From Streptococcus phocae (GTDB taxonomy: Bacteria; Bacillota; Bacilli; Lactobacillales; Streptococcaceae): a stretch of 64,000 bases of DNA. A program made the position numbers and the translations under genes. The DNA lies in assembly GCF_001302265.1 (NCBI RefSeq), contig NZ_LHQM01000010.1:176593-240592 (forward strand), read 5' to 3'. Below the pieces are notes generated by a model, which had not been told where the DNA came from, searched no databases, and saw only the letters and a program-made list of their open reading frames with translations. Shown here in pieces: positions 8,637 through 18,832 of this stretch. Within the stretch, counting starts at the first letter, position 1, and the number at the start of each line of letters is the position of its first letter.

Positions 8637-10139
8637 ATGACGAAACGTGCAAGCGGTATCTTGATGCATATTAGTTCTCTTCCAGGACAATTTGGAATTG
8701 GAACCTTTGGAAAAGAAGCCTTTGAGTTTATTGATTTTTTGAAAGAAACCAAGCAAACTTACTGGCAGATCTTACCTCTGACAACCACTAGCTTTGGCGA
8801 CTCCCCTTACCAATCGTTTTCGGCAATAGCAGGAAATACACATTTTATTGATTTTAAAGCCTTGGCTAAAGCAGGGTATCTAGAGGTCTCAGACTATGAA
8901 GGCGTCTCATTTGGTGCGACCTCTGAATCGGTTGATTACGCACAGCTTTTCAAGGCGAGACGTCCCATACTGGAAAAAGCAGTTTCGGCATTTCTATCGA
9001 CGCCACAAGGTCAAAAAGAATTAGCGACCTTTGAAGCAGAAGCGACCTGGGTAAATGACTTTGCTGAATTCATGGCTATTAAAGAGCATTTCAATAACAA
9101 AGCGCTTCAAGAGTGGGATGATGCAGCAATCATCAAACGAGAAGAAGTAGCTTTAGCCAACTATCGTCAGAAACTTGCTAAAGCCATTAACTACCACAAG
9201 GTGTGCCAGTATTTCTTTTACCAGCAGTGGTTAGCGGTTAAGGCTTATGCCAATAAAAATGGGATAGAAATCATTGGTGACATGCCAATTTATGTCTCAG
9301 CAGATAGTGTTGAGGTTTGGACCATGCCAGACTTGTTTAAGGTTGATGCTGATAAAAATCCACTTTATATTGCAGGTGTGCCTGCTGATGGCTTTAGTGA
9401 GGACGGTCAATTGTGGGGCAATCCAATCTACAATTGGACAAATCATAGCAAGACTGATTTCGCTTGGTGGATTTACCGCATTCAGGAAAGCTTCAAGTTG
9501 TATGATCACCTGCGCATCGACCATTTTAAAGGTTTCTCAGATTTTTGGGAAATTCCTGGTGGAGATACTACTGCTAAAAATGGTCACTGGGAATCAGCTC
9601 CTGGTATAGAACTTTTCGAAGCCGTCCGAAATGCCTTGGGAGATCTTCCGATTATCGCAGAAAATCTTGGTTATATTGATGCAAAAGCAGAGCAGTTATT
9701 AGCCTCGACTGCTTTTCCAGGGATGAAGATTTTAGAATTTGGCTTGTATGATGTGACCAGTCAAAGTCTTGACCTGCCTCATAACTATGACTCAAAGAGT
9801 ATTGTGTATACGGGAACTCATGACAACGAAGTGGTTAATGGTTGGTATGACAACTTGACGGCAGAACAGGCTAGCTTTGTGGATGCTTACCTCCACCGCA
9901 CGGCAGATGAGCCTATCACAAAAGCGATGCTAAGAACCATTTTCGCAAGTGTTAGTGACACTGCTATCTTATGCATGCAAGATTTATTAGATAAAGACGC
10001 TGACAGCCGTATGAATCTCCCAAATACTGTTGGTGGCAACTGGCAATGGCGGATGCTTGCAGATGACATTACTGTTGAGCATAAGTCCTACTTAAAAGAG
10101 TTAACAGAACTATATGGCCGAGCAAATGCTCATCTTTAG
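8637..10139 (+). CDS. malQ: MalQ, 4-alpha-glucanotransferase (amylomaltase)
   Basis: A 500-residue GH77 enzyme that transfers glucan chains between maltodextrins and releases glucose. The start is ATG 8637, preceded by AAGGAGA. An upstream in-frame ATG at 8544 lies before the promoter and cannot be used. GH77 signatures are the nucleophile region DHLRIDHFKGF, the acid/base region IAENLGYID and THDNEVVNGW. It is transcribed with glgP 24 nt downstream: MalQ lengthens short dextrins into substrates for the phosphorylase. Confidence 0.96.
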   Translation: MTKRASGILMHISSLPGQFGIGTFGKEAFEFIDFLKETKQTYWQILPLTTTSFGDSPYQSFSAIAGNTHFIDFKALAKAGYLEVSDYEGVSFGATSESVDYAQLFKARRPILEKAVSAFLSTPQGQKELATFEAEATWVNDFAEFMAIKEHFNNKALQEWDDAAIIKREEVALANYRQKLAKAINYHKVCQYFFYQQWLAVKAYANKNGIEIIGDMPIYVSADSVEVWTMPDLFKVDADKNPLYIAGVPADGFSEDGQLWGNPIYNWTNHSKTDFAWWIYRIQESFKLYDHLRIDHFKGFSDFWEIPGGDTTAKNGHWESAPGIELFEAVRNALGDLPIIAENLGYIDAKAEQLLASTAFPGMKILEFGLYDVTSQSLDLPHNYDSKSIVYTGTHDNEVVNGWYDNLTAEQASFVDAYLHRTADEPITKAMLRTIFASVSDTAILCMQDLLDKDADSRMNLPNTVGGNWQWRMLADDITVEHKSYLKELTELYGRANAHL

Positions 10140-10163
10140 AGGAACGAAAAGAAAGAGGATACT

Positions 10164-12431
10164 ATGAAACGTTTTACAGATTTCGCAGAAACTAAACTAG
10201 GCAAACCTTTGGCACAAGCTAGCAACGAAGAGATTTATTTGGCCTTGCTTCACTTCGTCAAAGACCAAGCGAACGACAAATCTAAAAATACTGCTAAGCG
10301 CAAGGTTTACTATATTTCAGCTGAGTTTTTGATTGGGAAGTTGCTCTCAAATAACTTGATTAACTTAGGTATTTACGGTGACATCAAAGACGAGCTAGCT
10401 GCTGCTGGCAAATCAATCGCTGAAGTAGAAGATGTTGAATTAGAGCCTTCACTTGGTAATGGTGGTTTGGGACGCTTGGCGTCATGCTTCATTGACTCTA
10501 TATCTAGCCTGGGCATTAATGGCGAAGGTGTGGGTCTGAATTACCATTGTGGACTTTTCAAACAAGTTTTCAAACACAATGAACAAGAAGCAGAGCCTAA
10601 TTTCTGGATTGAGGATGAATCATGGTTGGTTCCAACAGACGTTAGCTACGAAGTGCCTTTCAAACACTTCACATTGACGTCTCGCTTAGACCGTATTGAC
10701 GTGTTAGGCTACAAGCGCGACACTAAAAATGCGCTTAACCTTTTTGACATTGAGGCTGTTGACTATGGTTTGATAAAAGATGGCATTTCATTTGACAAGA
10801 CAGATATCAAGAAAAATCTGACCTTATTCTTGTACCCAGATGATTCTGACAAAAATGGTGAATTGCTCCGCATTTACCAACAATATTTCATGGTATCAAA
10901 TGCTGCACAGTTGCTTATTGATGAGGCTATCGAACGTGGGTCAAACCTTCATGACTTGCCTGATTATGCTTACGTGCAAATTAATGACACACACCCATCA
11001 TTGGTAATTCCAGAACTTATCCGCCTACTAACCGAGGCACACGGATTTGAATTTGAAGAAGCAGTATCTGTAGTCAAACGCATGGTCGGCTACACGAACC
11101 ACACTATTTTGGCAGAAGCATTGGAAAAATGGCCAATCGATTACCTGAATGAAGTAGTACCACACTTGGTGAACATCATCGAAAAATTGGATGCTCTTGT
11201 GCGTGCAGAAGTGTCTAATCCAGCGGTGCAGATTATTGATGAAACAGGTCGTGTGCACATGGCTCACATGGATATTCATTTTGCCACAAGTGTAAACGGG
11301 GTTGCTGCGCTTCACACAGAAATTTTGAAAACTAGTGAGCTCAAGGCTTTCTACGACCTTTATCCAGAAAAATTCAACAATAAAACAAATGGAATCACTT
11401 TCCGTCGCTGGTTAGAATTTGCTAACCAAGATTTGGCGGCTTACATCAAAGAGCTTATCGGTGATGATTATCTAACAGATGCGACCAAGCTCGAAAAATT
11501 GATGGCGTTCGCTGAGGATAAGGAGGTCCATGCCAAACTTGCTGAGATTAAGCACAGCAATAAAGTGGCACTTAAGCGTTACCTTAAAGAGAACAAAGGC
11601 ATTGAATTAGACGAAGAATCAATCATCGATACTCAAATCAAACGTTTCCACGAGTACAAACGCCAACAAATGAATGCGCTCTATGTTATTCACAAATACC
11701 TCGACATTAAAAAAGGAAACTTGCCAAAACGTAAGATTACAGTTATCTTTGGCGGAAAGGCTGCCCCTGCCTATATTATTGCTCAAGATATCATTCACTT
11801 GATTTTATGCCTGTCTGAGCTAATCAATAATGACCCAGAAGTAAGCCCATACCTTAATGTCCACCTAGTTGAAAACTATAACGTGACAGTGGCAGAGCAT
11901 TTGATTCCTGCAACAGATATTTCAGAGCAAATCTCTCTAGCATCTAAAGAAGCTTCAGGGACTGGCAACATGAAATTTATGCTAAATGGTGCTTTGACCC
12001 TTGGTACTATGGACGGTGCTAACGTTGAGATTGCGGAGCTTGCTGGTATGGAAAACATTTACACATTTGGTAAAGATTCAGATACGATTATTGATCTTTA
12101 TGCTAAGAGTGCTTATGTTTCTAAAGATTACTACGAAGCTGACGCCGCCATCAAAGAAGCTGTTGACTTTATTATCAGCGAAGACCTCATGTCATTTGGT
12201 AATGGTGACCGCCTTGCTCGCTTGCATCATGAACTAATCAGCAAAGACTGGTTTATGACCTTGATTGACCTGGCAGAGTATATTGCTATCAAGGAAAAAA
12301 TGTTAGCCGACTATGAAGACCAAGAACTTTGGATGACCAAAGTCGTGCATAACATTGCTAAGGCAGGCTTCTTCTCATCAGACCGTACGATTGAACAATA
12401 TAATCAAGACATTTGGCATTCTCACGAATAA
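10164..12431 (+). CDS. glgP: Glycogen/maltodextrin phosphorylase
   Basis: A 755-residue GT35 phosphorylase that releases glucose-1-phosphate from maltodextrins. The glucan/phosphate-binding region [17 protein letters not shown] and the pyridoxal-phosphate lysine region [25 protein letters not shown] are both intact. Length is typical of the bacterial maltodextrin type. It follows malQ by 24 nt with an AAAGAGG ribosome-binding site and ends at a strong bidirectional terminator. In S. pneumoniae naming it is malP. Confidence 0.96.
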   Translation: MKRFTDFAETKLGKPLAQASNEEIYLALLHFVKDQANDKSKNTAKRKVYYISAEFLIGKLLSNNLINLGIYGDIKDELAAAGKSIAEVEDVELEPSLGNGGLGRLASCFIDSISSLGINGEGVGLNYHCGLFKQVFKHNEQEAEPNFWIEDESWLVPTDVSYEVPFKHFTLTSRLDRIDVLGYKRDTKNALNLFDIEAVDYGLIKDGISFDKTDIKKNLTLFLYPDDSDKNGELLRIYQQYFMVSNAAQLLIDEAIERGSNLHDLPDYAYVQINDTHPSLVIPELIRLLTEAHGFEFEEAVSVVKRMVGYTNHTILAEALEKWPIDYLNEVVPHLVNIIEKLDALVRAEVSNPAVQIIDETGRVHMAHMDIHFATSVNGVAALHTEILKTSELKAFYDLYPEKFNNKTNGITFRRWLEFANQDLAAYIKELIGDDYLTDATKLEKLMAFAEDKEVHAKLAEIKHSNKVALKRYLKENKGIELDEESIIDTQIKRFHEYKRQQMNALYVIHKYLDIKKGNLPKRKITVIFGGKAAPAYIIAQDIIHLILCLSELINNDPEVSPYLNVHLVENYNVTVAEHLIPATDISEQISLASKEASGTGNMKFMLNGALTLGTMDGANVEIAELAGMENIYTFGKDSDTIIDLYAKSAYVSKDYYEADAAIKEAVDFIISEDLMSFGNGDRLARLHHELISKDWFMTLIDLAEYIAIKEKMLADYEDQELWMTKVVHNIAKAGFFSSDRTIEQYNQDIWHSHE

Positions 12432-12451
12432 ACTGAGCATGACAGTATACA

Positions 12452-12483
12452 AAACGCCACTCCCAGTTATGGGAGTGGCGTTT
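12452..12483. terminator. Bidirectional terminator after glgP
   Basis: A 13-bp perfect stem (12452-12464 with 12471-12483) with a 6-nt loop, A-run and T-run ends. Its core CCACTCCC/GGGAGTGG resembles the repeat in the malX-malF gap. Confidence 0.9.
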
Positions 12484-12493
12484 AAATGATGGA

Positions 12494-12787
12494 TTAGTGA
12501 AAGTGATTAAATGTTGTGCTAAGGATATTGCTTAATTCGTGTTTTCGCTTTAGTTTCTCTAAGCATTTCAATAATGGTTGCAGTTCTTGCGACCGGCTAT
12601 TGTTGAGACACTCTGTCAAAACATAGGGATAGAGCTTGTGGGCAACATAACCCAATTTATGACCATCGTTAATACACTTAGATGCTAACAATAATTTTTC
12701 TTTGAGGTCTTTGCTATTGTCCAAATCATCATTATTATAGATATCTCTGATGTAATTCATTAATTGTGTTTGTGTTCGTTTCTTCAT
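12494..12787 (-). CDS. Putative bacteriocin immunity protein (EntA-immunity-like)
   Basis: A 97-residue soluble, highly charged, all-helical protein. Size, helix pattern and the Leu-rich tail LQPLLKCLEKLKRKHELSN recall the four-helix enterocin-A-type immunity family, whose members protect the cell from class II bacteriocins. I see no bacteriocin gene beside it, so it would be an orphan immunity gene. An AAAGG motif lies about ten bases upstream of the ATG. The assignment rests on pattern memory only and needs a profile search. Confidence 0.5.
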   Translation of the reverse strand: MKKRTQTQLMNYIRDIYNNDDLDNSKDLKEKLLLASKCINDGHKLGYVAHKLYPYVLTECLNNSRSQELQPLLKCLEKLKRKHELSNILSTTFNHFH

Positions 12788-13008
12788 GTCGAAGACCTTT
12801 CTAGTTTCAATGCTGTGATAATAGGCATGTCAGAGGAGTGTTGGGGTGTGAATGGTCTATCTCTGCTAAAAAGTCAGAGCATTGATTAAAACCCAACGTT
12901 GATAGGGCTGAGCCACTCTAATCTTGAGAGGTTCACTGCCCCAAAGGCGTGTCATTAATAAGACACACGGTAAAGCGAAGCGGTTATTCTTGAGCCAGCC
13001 AATAATCG

Positions 13009-13314
13009 TTATGCTAATAAAAAGGGCTCGATGGTGATATCTTGTTCAGGATAGGTGTCGATTAAGTATTGAGAGACTTCCTCATACAGGGACTTGATGC
13101 GATGACGTTTTTCTGGAAACTCAAAACCAACATAATGAAACTGGCATTCAATGGTTAAAAACAAGTCATGAAAGAGACTGTTCATCAACTCCAACTGATC
13201 TAATAAGGGTTGGTCATGTTGAATAAATTCAGGCACCTCATTGTCTTGACCTAAGAGTGCGTTTGATACCGTTAAAGGGTAGGTTCCATATTCTAGGCAT
13301 AATTCGTAAGTCAT
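13009..13314 (-). CDS. Conserved hypothetical protein, about 101 residues
   Basis: An acidic protein I do not recognise. The start is probably the second ATG (13314), because AGGAG directly abuts the first ATG at 13320 and only the second has proper spacing. The sequence has no signal peptide or membrane segment and is rich in Glu, Asp and aromatic residues. It is divergent from trhO. The 221 nt between it and the immunity-like gene hold only a small inverted repeat near 12947-12968 and no gene I can support. Confidence 0.6.
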   Translation of the reverse strand: MTYELCLEYGTYPLTVSNALLGQDNEVPEFIQHDQPLLDQLELMNSLFHDLFLTIECQFHYVGFEFPEKRHRIKSLYEEVSQYLIDTYPEQDITIEPFLLA

Positions 13315-13416
13315 AGTCATCTCCTTTTCTCCATTTTATCATATTTAAGAAATAATGCAGAGAAAATAAGTGTTAAAAAAGCGATAAGTTTGTGATATTT
13401 TATTCAAGCGGATAGT

Positions 13417-13446
13417 TTGCTTCTTAAATACTATTAAGGGTATAAT
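13417..13446 (+). promoter_or_regulatory. trhO promoter
   Basis: TTGCTT (13417-13422), 18-nt spacer, TATAAT (13441-13446), about 33 nt before the start codon. Confidence 0.65.
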
Positions 13447-13478
13447 AGAACATTATTATGTTACCATTAGGAGATATT

Positions 13479-14459
13479 ATGTCAAAAAAAGTTAGAGTCC
13501 TGCTCTATTATAAATACGTGCCCATTGAAAATGCAGAAGCCTATGCCGCTGAGCACCTAGCCTTTTGCCAATCGATTGGTCTAAAAGGACGTATCCTAAT
13601 TGCCAAAGAAGGCATTAACGGAACGGTTTCTGGCGACTACGAAACGACTCAAAAGTATATGGACTGGGTGCATAGCGATGAACGTTTTGCTGACCTATGG
13701 TTTAAAGTTGACGAAGATAATCAAGAACCGTTCAAAAAAATGTTTGTTCGTCACAAGAAAGAAATTGTGCACCTTGGTTTGGAAAATGTCGATGATGAGG
13801 ACGTTAACCCTCTAGAGCTGACGGGTGATTACCTCTCACCAAAACAGTTTAAAGAAGCCTTATTGGACGAAAACACCATCGTACTGGACACTCGTAACGA
13901 TTACGAGTACGATTTGGGACACTTTAGAGGAGCTGTGAAGCCAGATATTCGCAATTTCCGCGAGTTACCACAATGGGTTCGCGACAACAAAGAAAAGTTC
14001 ATGGACAAACGTGTGGTTGTTTACTGTACAGGCGGGGTTCGCTGTGAGAAATTTTCTGGCTGGATGGTTCGAGAAGGTTTCAAAGATGTGGGGCAACTAC
14101 ACGGTGGAATCACTACCTATAGCAAAGACGAAGAAGTCAAAGGTGAACTTTGGGATGGCGCGATGTATGTTTTTGACGAGCGTATCGCTGTTCCTATCAA
14201 CCACGTTGATCCAACTGTCATTGCGCGTGATCATTTTGACAACGAGCCTTGTGAGCGCTATGTCAACTGTGGCAATCCTTTTTGTAACAAGCAAATCTTT
14301 GTTTCTGAGGAAAATGAGGCGATTTATCTTCGAGGCTGTTCACCAGAATGCCGTTCTCATGCTAAAAACCGTTATGTCGCTGAGAATGGTTTGACACAAA
14401 AAGAGTGGGCAGATCGGTTAGCGGCGATTGGCGAAAGCCTTCCCCAAGCTGGCGCTTAA
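13479..14459 (+). CDS. trhO: TrhO, rhodanese-type tRNA uridine(34) hydroxylase
   Basis: A 326-residue rhodanese-like protein (YceA family). ATG 13479 has AGGAG seven bases upstream, better than the in-frame ATG at 13458. The order is an N-terminal acylphosphatase-like region, a rhodanese domain with active-site loop [15 protein letters not shown] (Cys about residue 188), and a C-terminal Cys-rich part ([15 protein letters not shown] and CSPECRSH). The family makes 5-hydroxyuridine at the tRNA wobble position using O2. All key cysteines are present. Confidence 0.92.
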   Translation: MSKKVRVLLYYKYVPIENAEAYAAEHLAFCQSIGLKGRILIAKEGINGTVSGDYETTQKYMDWVHSDERFADLWFKVDEDNQEPFKKMFVRHKKEIVHLGLENVDDEDVNPLELTGDYLSPKQFKEALLDENTIVLDTRNDYEYDLGHFRGAVKPDIRNFRELPQWVRDNKEKFMDKRVVVYCTGGVRCEKFSGWMVREGFKDVGQLHGGITTYSKDEEVKGELWDGAMYVFDERIAVPINHVDPTVIARDHFDNEPCERYVNCGNPFCNKQIFVSEENEAIYLRGCSPECRSHAKNRYVAENGLTQKEWADRLAAIGESLPQAGA

Positions 14460-14480
14460 TAAGCACTAAAATCATGTTTA

Positions 14481-14515
14481 AAAAGGCTAGGAGCTGGTTC
14501 TTCTAGTCTTTTTTT
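14481..14515 (+). terminator. trhO terminator
   Basis: Stem AAAAGGCTAG with CTAGTCTTTT (one G-U pair) followed by a T-run. Confidence 0.8.
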
Positions 14516-14626
14516 GCGTAGGGACATATGATATAATGAAAGGGCTAGCAAGCCATTATGTAACTCAATTTTTGCCTTCCTTTCCCCTTTGGGATTAATT
14601 TATGACTAAATAGAAAAGGACATCCA

Positions 14627-15529
14627 ATGAAACAGGTTAAACATCCTCCTTTGGTTATCTCAGGGTTAGTATTAGGAACTCTGTCTTTAGGAAATTTATT
14701 AGGGCATTACGTGCTCCCTCTCAAATACCTCTTAACAATAGCAGCAGTGGCTTTGTATGCTTTATTGATTGTCTCTATTATTAGAGCGCCACCACGGGCA
14801 AAAACACAACTAGCCCATCCCTTGATAGCATCTGTATTTCCTACCTTTTTCATGACAGGTATGTTATTATCATCTTGGGTGATGGCAACACGATGGAGCG
14901 CTTTTGGAAGACTGTTTTGGTGGTTCTTTCTTTTGGGAAACTTCTGTTTGATTATTTATTATGTTTTCCGATTTGTTTGGCGCTTTTCTTGGGAAAATGT
15001 CTTTCCTTCTTGGTCAGTCTTGTTTATTGGAATAGCTGTGGGAGCTTTGACAGCACCAGCTAGTCGCCAGTTCATCTTAGGGCAGTTTATTTTTTGGATT
15101 TGCCTGGTGATGACCGGTTTGATTTTGCCATTTATGGCAAAAAAAGCCTACCTAATAGGTCTCGATGAGGCTGTTAAGCCTAATATCTCGACTTTTTGTG
15201 CCCCAATGTCGCTCTTATCAGCAGCCTATCTCGCTAGTTTTCCCCTACCAAGTAGGTCAATGGTTATCTTTTTAATGATTGCATCGCAGCTGCTTTACTT
15301 TTTTGTGCTTATCCAGTTGCCTATATTGCTAAAAAGACCTTTTAATCCTGGCTTTGCAGCCTTCACCTTTCCTTTTGTGATTAGTGCGACATCCTTGAAA
15401 ATGAATCTAGCTTATTTAGGGTTGGCACCATGGTGGCAATACCTGCTTTTTTTTGAAGTTTTAGTTGCAAGCCTTTTGGTGACTTATGTCTATAGTCACT
15501 ACATTCGTTTTTTGATGAGTGATGCTTAG
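14627..15529 (+). CDS. TDT-family transporter (TehA-like)
   Basis: A 300-residue polytopic membrane protein with about ten hydrophobic helices, of the tellurite-resistance/dicarboxylate transporter family. Streptococcal members are sometimes mislabelled exfoliative toxin. The substrate cannot be read from the sequence; family members move anions or small organic acids. TATAAT at about 14529-14534 suggests its own promoter, and a large hairpin follows the gene. Confidence 0.8.
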   Translation: MKQVKHPPLVISGLVLGTLSLGNLLGHYVLPLKYLLTIAAVALYALLIVSIIRAPPRAKTQLAHPLIASVFPTFFMTGMLLSSWVMATRWSAFGRLFWWFFLLGNFCLIIYYVFRFVWRFSWENVFPSWSVLFIGIAVGALTAPASRQFILGQFIFWICLVMTGLILPFMAKKAYLIGLDEAVKPNISTFCAPMSLLSAAYLASFPLPSRSMVIFLMIASQLLYFFVLIQLPILLKRPFNPGFAAFTFPFVISATSLKMNLAYLGLAPWWQYLLFFEVLVASLLVTYVYSHYIRFLMSDA

Positions 15530-15542
15530 CAAATCATGCCGC

Positions 15543-15625
15543 AAAAAAAGTCCTCGTGTCGAACGATTCTGACAACTAGATAAATCATCTAATTGTTTAG
15601 AATCAGGACAGCACGAGGACTTTTT
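15543..15625. terminator. Bidirectional terminator between TDT transporter and DUF3042 gene
   Basis: A-rich/T-rich flanked stem: 15543-15558 pairs with 15612-15625, with a further inner stem (GATTCT/AGAATC). It lies between convergent genes and can act both ways. Confidence 0.87.
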
Positions 15626-15661
15626 AAGTTACAACTAGTTGCAACTTGGGTAGAGGACTGC

Positions 15662-15838
15662 TTAGCGGGCAACGCGACGACGCGCAGCTTTTTTGCGGTT
15701 TTCTTCAACAAAAGCAGCTTTTTCTTCTTCTGGGTCAATGATGGTTTTTTTAACAGCAAAGACAGCACCCGCAACAGTAGCAGCAGTTGCGAGGACACCA
15801 GTCGCAAGACCTTTTGCAAATTGATATTTTTTAGCCAT
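15662..15838 (-). CDS. DUF3042 small membrane protein
   Basis: A 58-residue protein missed by length cut-offs. It begins MAKKYQFAKG, continues with one Ala/Val-rich membrane helix (residues about 11-29), then an acidic stretch (DPEEEKAAFVEENRKK) and a basic tail (AARRRVAR). GGAG lies eight bases before the ATG. This layout matches the DUF3042 family of Firmicute single-span proteins, whose function is unknown. It is divergent from miaA. Confidence 0.82.
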   Translation of the reverse strand: MAKKYQFAKGLATGVLATAATVAGAVFAVKKTIIDPEEEKAAFVEENRKKAARRRVAR

Positions 15839-15979
15839 AGTAGTTCTCCATTTCTATAAGAAGACATGAGTTGTCTGTAAATCTTATGTTATAATATATG
15901 GTAACGAAAAAACGTATAAAATTCAAGCGAAAGATGTTCTAGGAACTTCTTTTTACTGAGGAAAGAAGAGATATTGCTA

Positions 15980-16879
15980 ATGATAAAAGATAAGATTGTG
16001 GTCATTGTGGGGCCAACTGCTGTGGGCAAGACTGCTTTGGGCATTACCTTGGCGAAGGCTTTTAATGGCGAAATTATTTCAGGAGACAGCCAGCAGGTCT
16101 ACAAACAATTGGATATTGGGACCGCTAAGGCTACGCCTGAAGAACAAGACGCTGCTAGACATCATTTGATTGACATCAAGGAGGTCACGGAGCCTTATTC
16201 AGCATTTGAATTTGTTAAGGATGCTAAGTTAGCGATAGCAGATGTGATTAACCGAGGCAAGTTGCCGATTATTGTTGGAGGGACGGGCCTATATCTTCAA
16301 AGCCTATTAGAGGGTTACCATCTAGGTGGTGACGTAGACCAGCAGGCTCTCTTAGCCTACCGCAAAGAGCTAGAACAATTGGATGATGAAACACTCTATG
16401 ACTTGGCAAGACAATGTCAGAAGCCTCCGCAGCAGATGACGCGTAGACGAGCCATACGGACACTTGAGTTGGCAAAGTTTGCAGGTGCTTTAGAAAACAC
16501 AGAACCTCCGTATCAGTCCCTAATTATTGGTTTGAACGATGAGCGCCAAGTCATTTATGACCGCATCAATAAACGCGTAGACCATATGCTTGCTTCAGGA
16601 TTGCTTGAGGAGGCACGCTGGCTTTTTGATGCTTATCCAGAGGTACAAGCCAGTCGAGGCATCGGCTACAAAGAGCTTTTTCCTTACTTTAGAGGAGAGG
16701 TCAGTCTAGAAGAGGCTGGAGAACAACTCAAGCAAAACACCCGACGATTTGCCAAGCGTCAATTGACTTGGTTTCGAAATCGAATGGCTGTTTCATTTGA
16801 TCACATTACAGACGCGGATTATCCTGAAAATATCCTCAAAAAAGTGGCAGCCTTTCTTGAGGAATCCCCTAAGGACTGA
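15980..16879 (+). CDS. miaA: MiaA, tRNA dimethylallyltransferase
   Basis: A 299-residue enzyme that adds the isopentenyl group to A37 of tRNAs reading U-initial codons. The start is ATG 15980, behind GAAAGAAGAG; a TTG six bases earlier is in frame but less likely. The P-loop is GPTAVGKT (residues about 9-16), followed by [17 protein letters not shown] and [15 protein letters not shown]. An extended -10 element (TGTTATAAT, 15887-15895) lies upstream. hflX follows, the usual gene pairing. Confidence 0.95.
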   Translation: MIKDKIVVIVGPTAVGKTALGITLAKAFNGEIISGDSQQVYKQLDIGTAKATPEEQDAARHHLIDIKEVTEPYSAFEFVKDAKLAIADVINRGKLPIIVGGTGLYLQSLLEGYHLGGDVDQQALLAYRKELEQLDDETLYDLARQCQKPPQQMTRRRAIRTLELAKFAGALENTEPPYQSLIIGLNDERQVIYDRINKRVDHMLASGLLEEARWLFDAYPEVQASRGIGYKELFPYFRGEVSLEEAGEQLKQNTRRFAKRQLTWFRNRMAVSFDHITDADYPENILKKVAAFLEESPKD

Positions 16880-16951
16880 TGCTAAAGGTTTAGTGATGAC
16901 TTGAAAATATGCTATAATAGAAATTACGGAATTTGGAGGATTGGTCTAGTG

Positions 16952-18190
16952 ATGATAGAGACACAGGTGAATCGAGAAAGAGCTATTTTAGTTGGTGTTG
17001 CCCTGCAAACCACTGATAATTTTGACATGTCGATGGCTGAGCTAGCAAATCTTGCCAAGACAGCTGGAGCAGATGTTGTTGATACTTTTACTCAAAAACG
17101 CGACCGTTATGACAGCAAAACCTTTATCGGCTCAGGAAAGCTAGACGATATCAAAGCAGTTGTCGAGGCTAATGAGATTGATACGGTTATTGTCAACAAT
17201 CGGCTGACTGCTCGTCAAAATGCAAATTTAGAAGCTGCTTTAGAGGTTAAAGTCATTGACCGTATGCAGTTAATTTTGGACATTTTTGCCATGCGAGCAA
17301 GAAGCCACGAAGGAAAACTGCAAGTGCACTTGGCTCAATTAAACTACCTGTTACCACGACTCGTGGGGCAAGGTGTGATGCTTAGCCGTCAGGCAGGAGG
17401 TATTGGGAGTCGAGGTCCTGGTGAGAGCCAGTTAGAGTTAAACCGTCGTTCAATTCGTCAACAAATCATAGAGATTGAGCGCCAATTGGCAGTGGTGGCG
17501 AAAAATCGTCAGACTGTTCGTGATCGCCGCGTGTCATCGGACACGTTTAAGGTCGGCTTGATTGGCTATACCAATGCAGGAAAATCGACCATCATGAATG
17601 TCCTGACAGACAATAAGCAATACGAAGCCAATGAATTATTTGCTACGCTTGATGCAACAACCAAGCAATTGTATTTGCAAAATCAATATCAAGCAACCTT
17701 AACAGATACGGTGGGCTTTATCCAAGACCTACCGACAGAACTGGTAGCAGCCTTTAAATCAACACTAGAAGAAAGTCGGCATGTGGATTTGTTGCTACAT
17801 GTTATTGACGCGAGTGATCCAAATCACTCAGAGCATGAAAAAGTCGTATTGGACATTTTGTCAGACTTAGACATGCTAGATATTCCTCGATTAGCCATTT
17901 ATAACAAGATGGACCTTGCTGATGGGCTTACAGCGACAGCTTTTCCCAATGTAAGGATATCTGCAAGCGATAAGCAGAGCAAAGATGTCTTGAGGCGCTT
18001 GATTATCGACCAAATTCGAGATATTTTTGAACCTTTTTCAATCAAGGTGCATCAGGACAAAGCCTATAAGCTTTATGCCTTGAATAAAATAGCTCTCTTG
18101 GACAATTATCGCTTTGACGATGAGACCGAAGACATTTCGGGATACATTTCCCCTGAAAACAAATGGAGACTTGACGAATTTTATGACTGA
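16952..18190 (+). CDS. hflX: HflX, ribosome-associated GTPase
   Basis: A 412-residue GTPase that splits or rescues stalled 70S ribosomes. The start is ATG 16952 or the adjacent GTG 16949; GGAGG at 16935-16939 is spaced 9 nt from the GTG and 12 from the ATG. Domains are the N-terminal HflX domain, a glycine-rich GIGSRGPGESQLELNRR linker, and the G domain with GYTNAGKST, DTVGFIQDLP and NKMD. Its own promoter has an extended -10 (TGCTATAAT, near 16908-16916). It overlaps the next gene by 8 nt. Confidence 0.94.
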   Translation: MIETQVNRERAILVGVALQTTDNFDMSMAELANLAKTAGADVVDTFTQKRDRYDSKTFIGSGKLDDIKAVVEANEIDTVIVNNRLTARQNANLEAALEVKVIDRMQLILDIFAMRARSHEGKLQVHLAQLNYLLPRLVGQGVMLSRQAGGIGSRGPGESQLELNRRSIRQQIIEIERQLAVVAKNRQTVRDRRVSSDTFKVGLIGYTNAGKSTIMNVLTDNKQYEANELFATLDATTKQLYLQNQYQATLTDTVGFIQDLPTELVAAFKSTLEESRHVDLLLHVIDASDPNHSEHEKVVLDILSDLDMLDIPRLAIYNKMDLADGLTATAFPNVRISASDKQSKDVLRRLIIDQIRDIFEPFSIKVHQDKAYKLYALNKIALLDNYRFDDETEDISGYISPENKWRLDEFYD

Positions 18191-18818
18191 TTATATTCAA
18201 TTAGCCATGACCTATGGCGGTTTTACCAGTTTAGACAAGGTTTACCTAACCAATAGGCTAAAAGAGCTGACAGAAGCACAAAAATTAGCTTTTATCACGC
18301 CACCACCTAGCGTGATAAACGCTTATTTTGCGGAGATTTATCAAAAACAATCACCTGCAGCAGCGACAGATTACTACTATGATTTGTCACGCGCTTTGCA
18401 GCTAACCCCAGAGGTGCCTTCGTTTGACGAGGAAAAGCCCTTTGTGCGCCTCAATTTACTTGGAGCTTCGTATGGCTTTGTCTATGACAAAGACGACGAG
18501 GTTGCGATTGTTTTTTCAGAAAAGCCAGAGGCTGTCAGTTCCGAGCTATTGTTTGAATTGGCCCGCATTTTTCCACACTATGTTGTCTACCTAGACAATA
18601 AGGTTATCAAAATGGCTAAACCTCAATTTGATGATGCGTCTTTAACAGACATCACACCAGAGGGCGTTTTACTAAGCAAGGTATATCGTTTGAGCGATGA
18701 TGTTACCCTTTTAAAAGGCTTCAACACTGAAGAACTATTGGCTTTGCGCCAAGATTTTTCTGGGCAATGTTACTATAGCTTTGCTCAGAGAGAATTTAAG
18801 ATTTACATCACGCATTAG
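18183..18818 (+). CDS. Conserved streptococcal protein of unknown function
   Basis: A 211-residue protein I do not recognise. The start is ATG 18183, within the last codons of hflX, so it is translationally coupled; a longer frame reaching 18114 is inside hflX. It is soluble, with no signal peptide. It contains [25 protein letters not shown] near the middle and an alternating beta/alpha C-terminal half. Related genes are sometimes annotated as cystathionine beta-lyase, but I see no pyridoxal-phosphate motif. It lies in an hflX-rnz-recJ run. Confidence 0.7.
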   Translation: MTDYIQLAMTYGGFTSLDKVYLTNRLKELTEAQKLAFITPPPSVINAYFAEIYQKQSPAAATDYYYDLSRALQLTPEVPSFDEEKPFVRLNLLGASYGFVYDKDDEVAIVFSEKPEAVSSELLFELARIFPHYVVYLDNKVIKMAKPQFDDASLTDITPEGVLLSKVYRLSDDVTLLKGFNTEELLALRQDFSGQCYYSFAQREFKIYITH

Positions 18819-18832
18819 AAAGAACCAATTGC

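Noticed and set aside
12947..12968. Attachment site or IS scar near the small inverted repeat
   Set aside because: No matching direct repeat, integrase or transposase remnant is nearby.
13321..13478. Riboswitch or small RNA between the unknown gene and trhO
   Set aside because: Only a divergent promoter region is visible; I found no stable structure or known motif.
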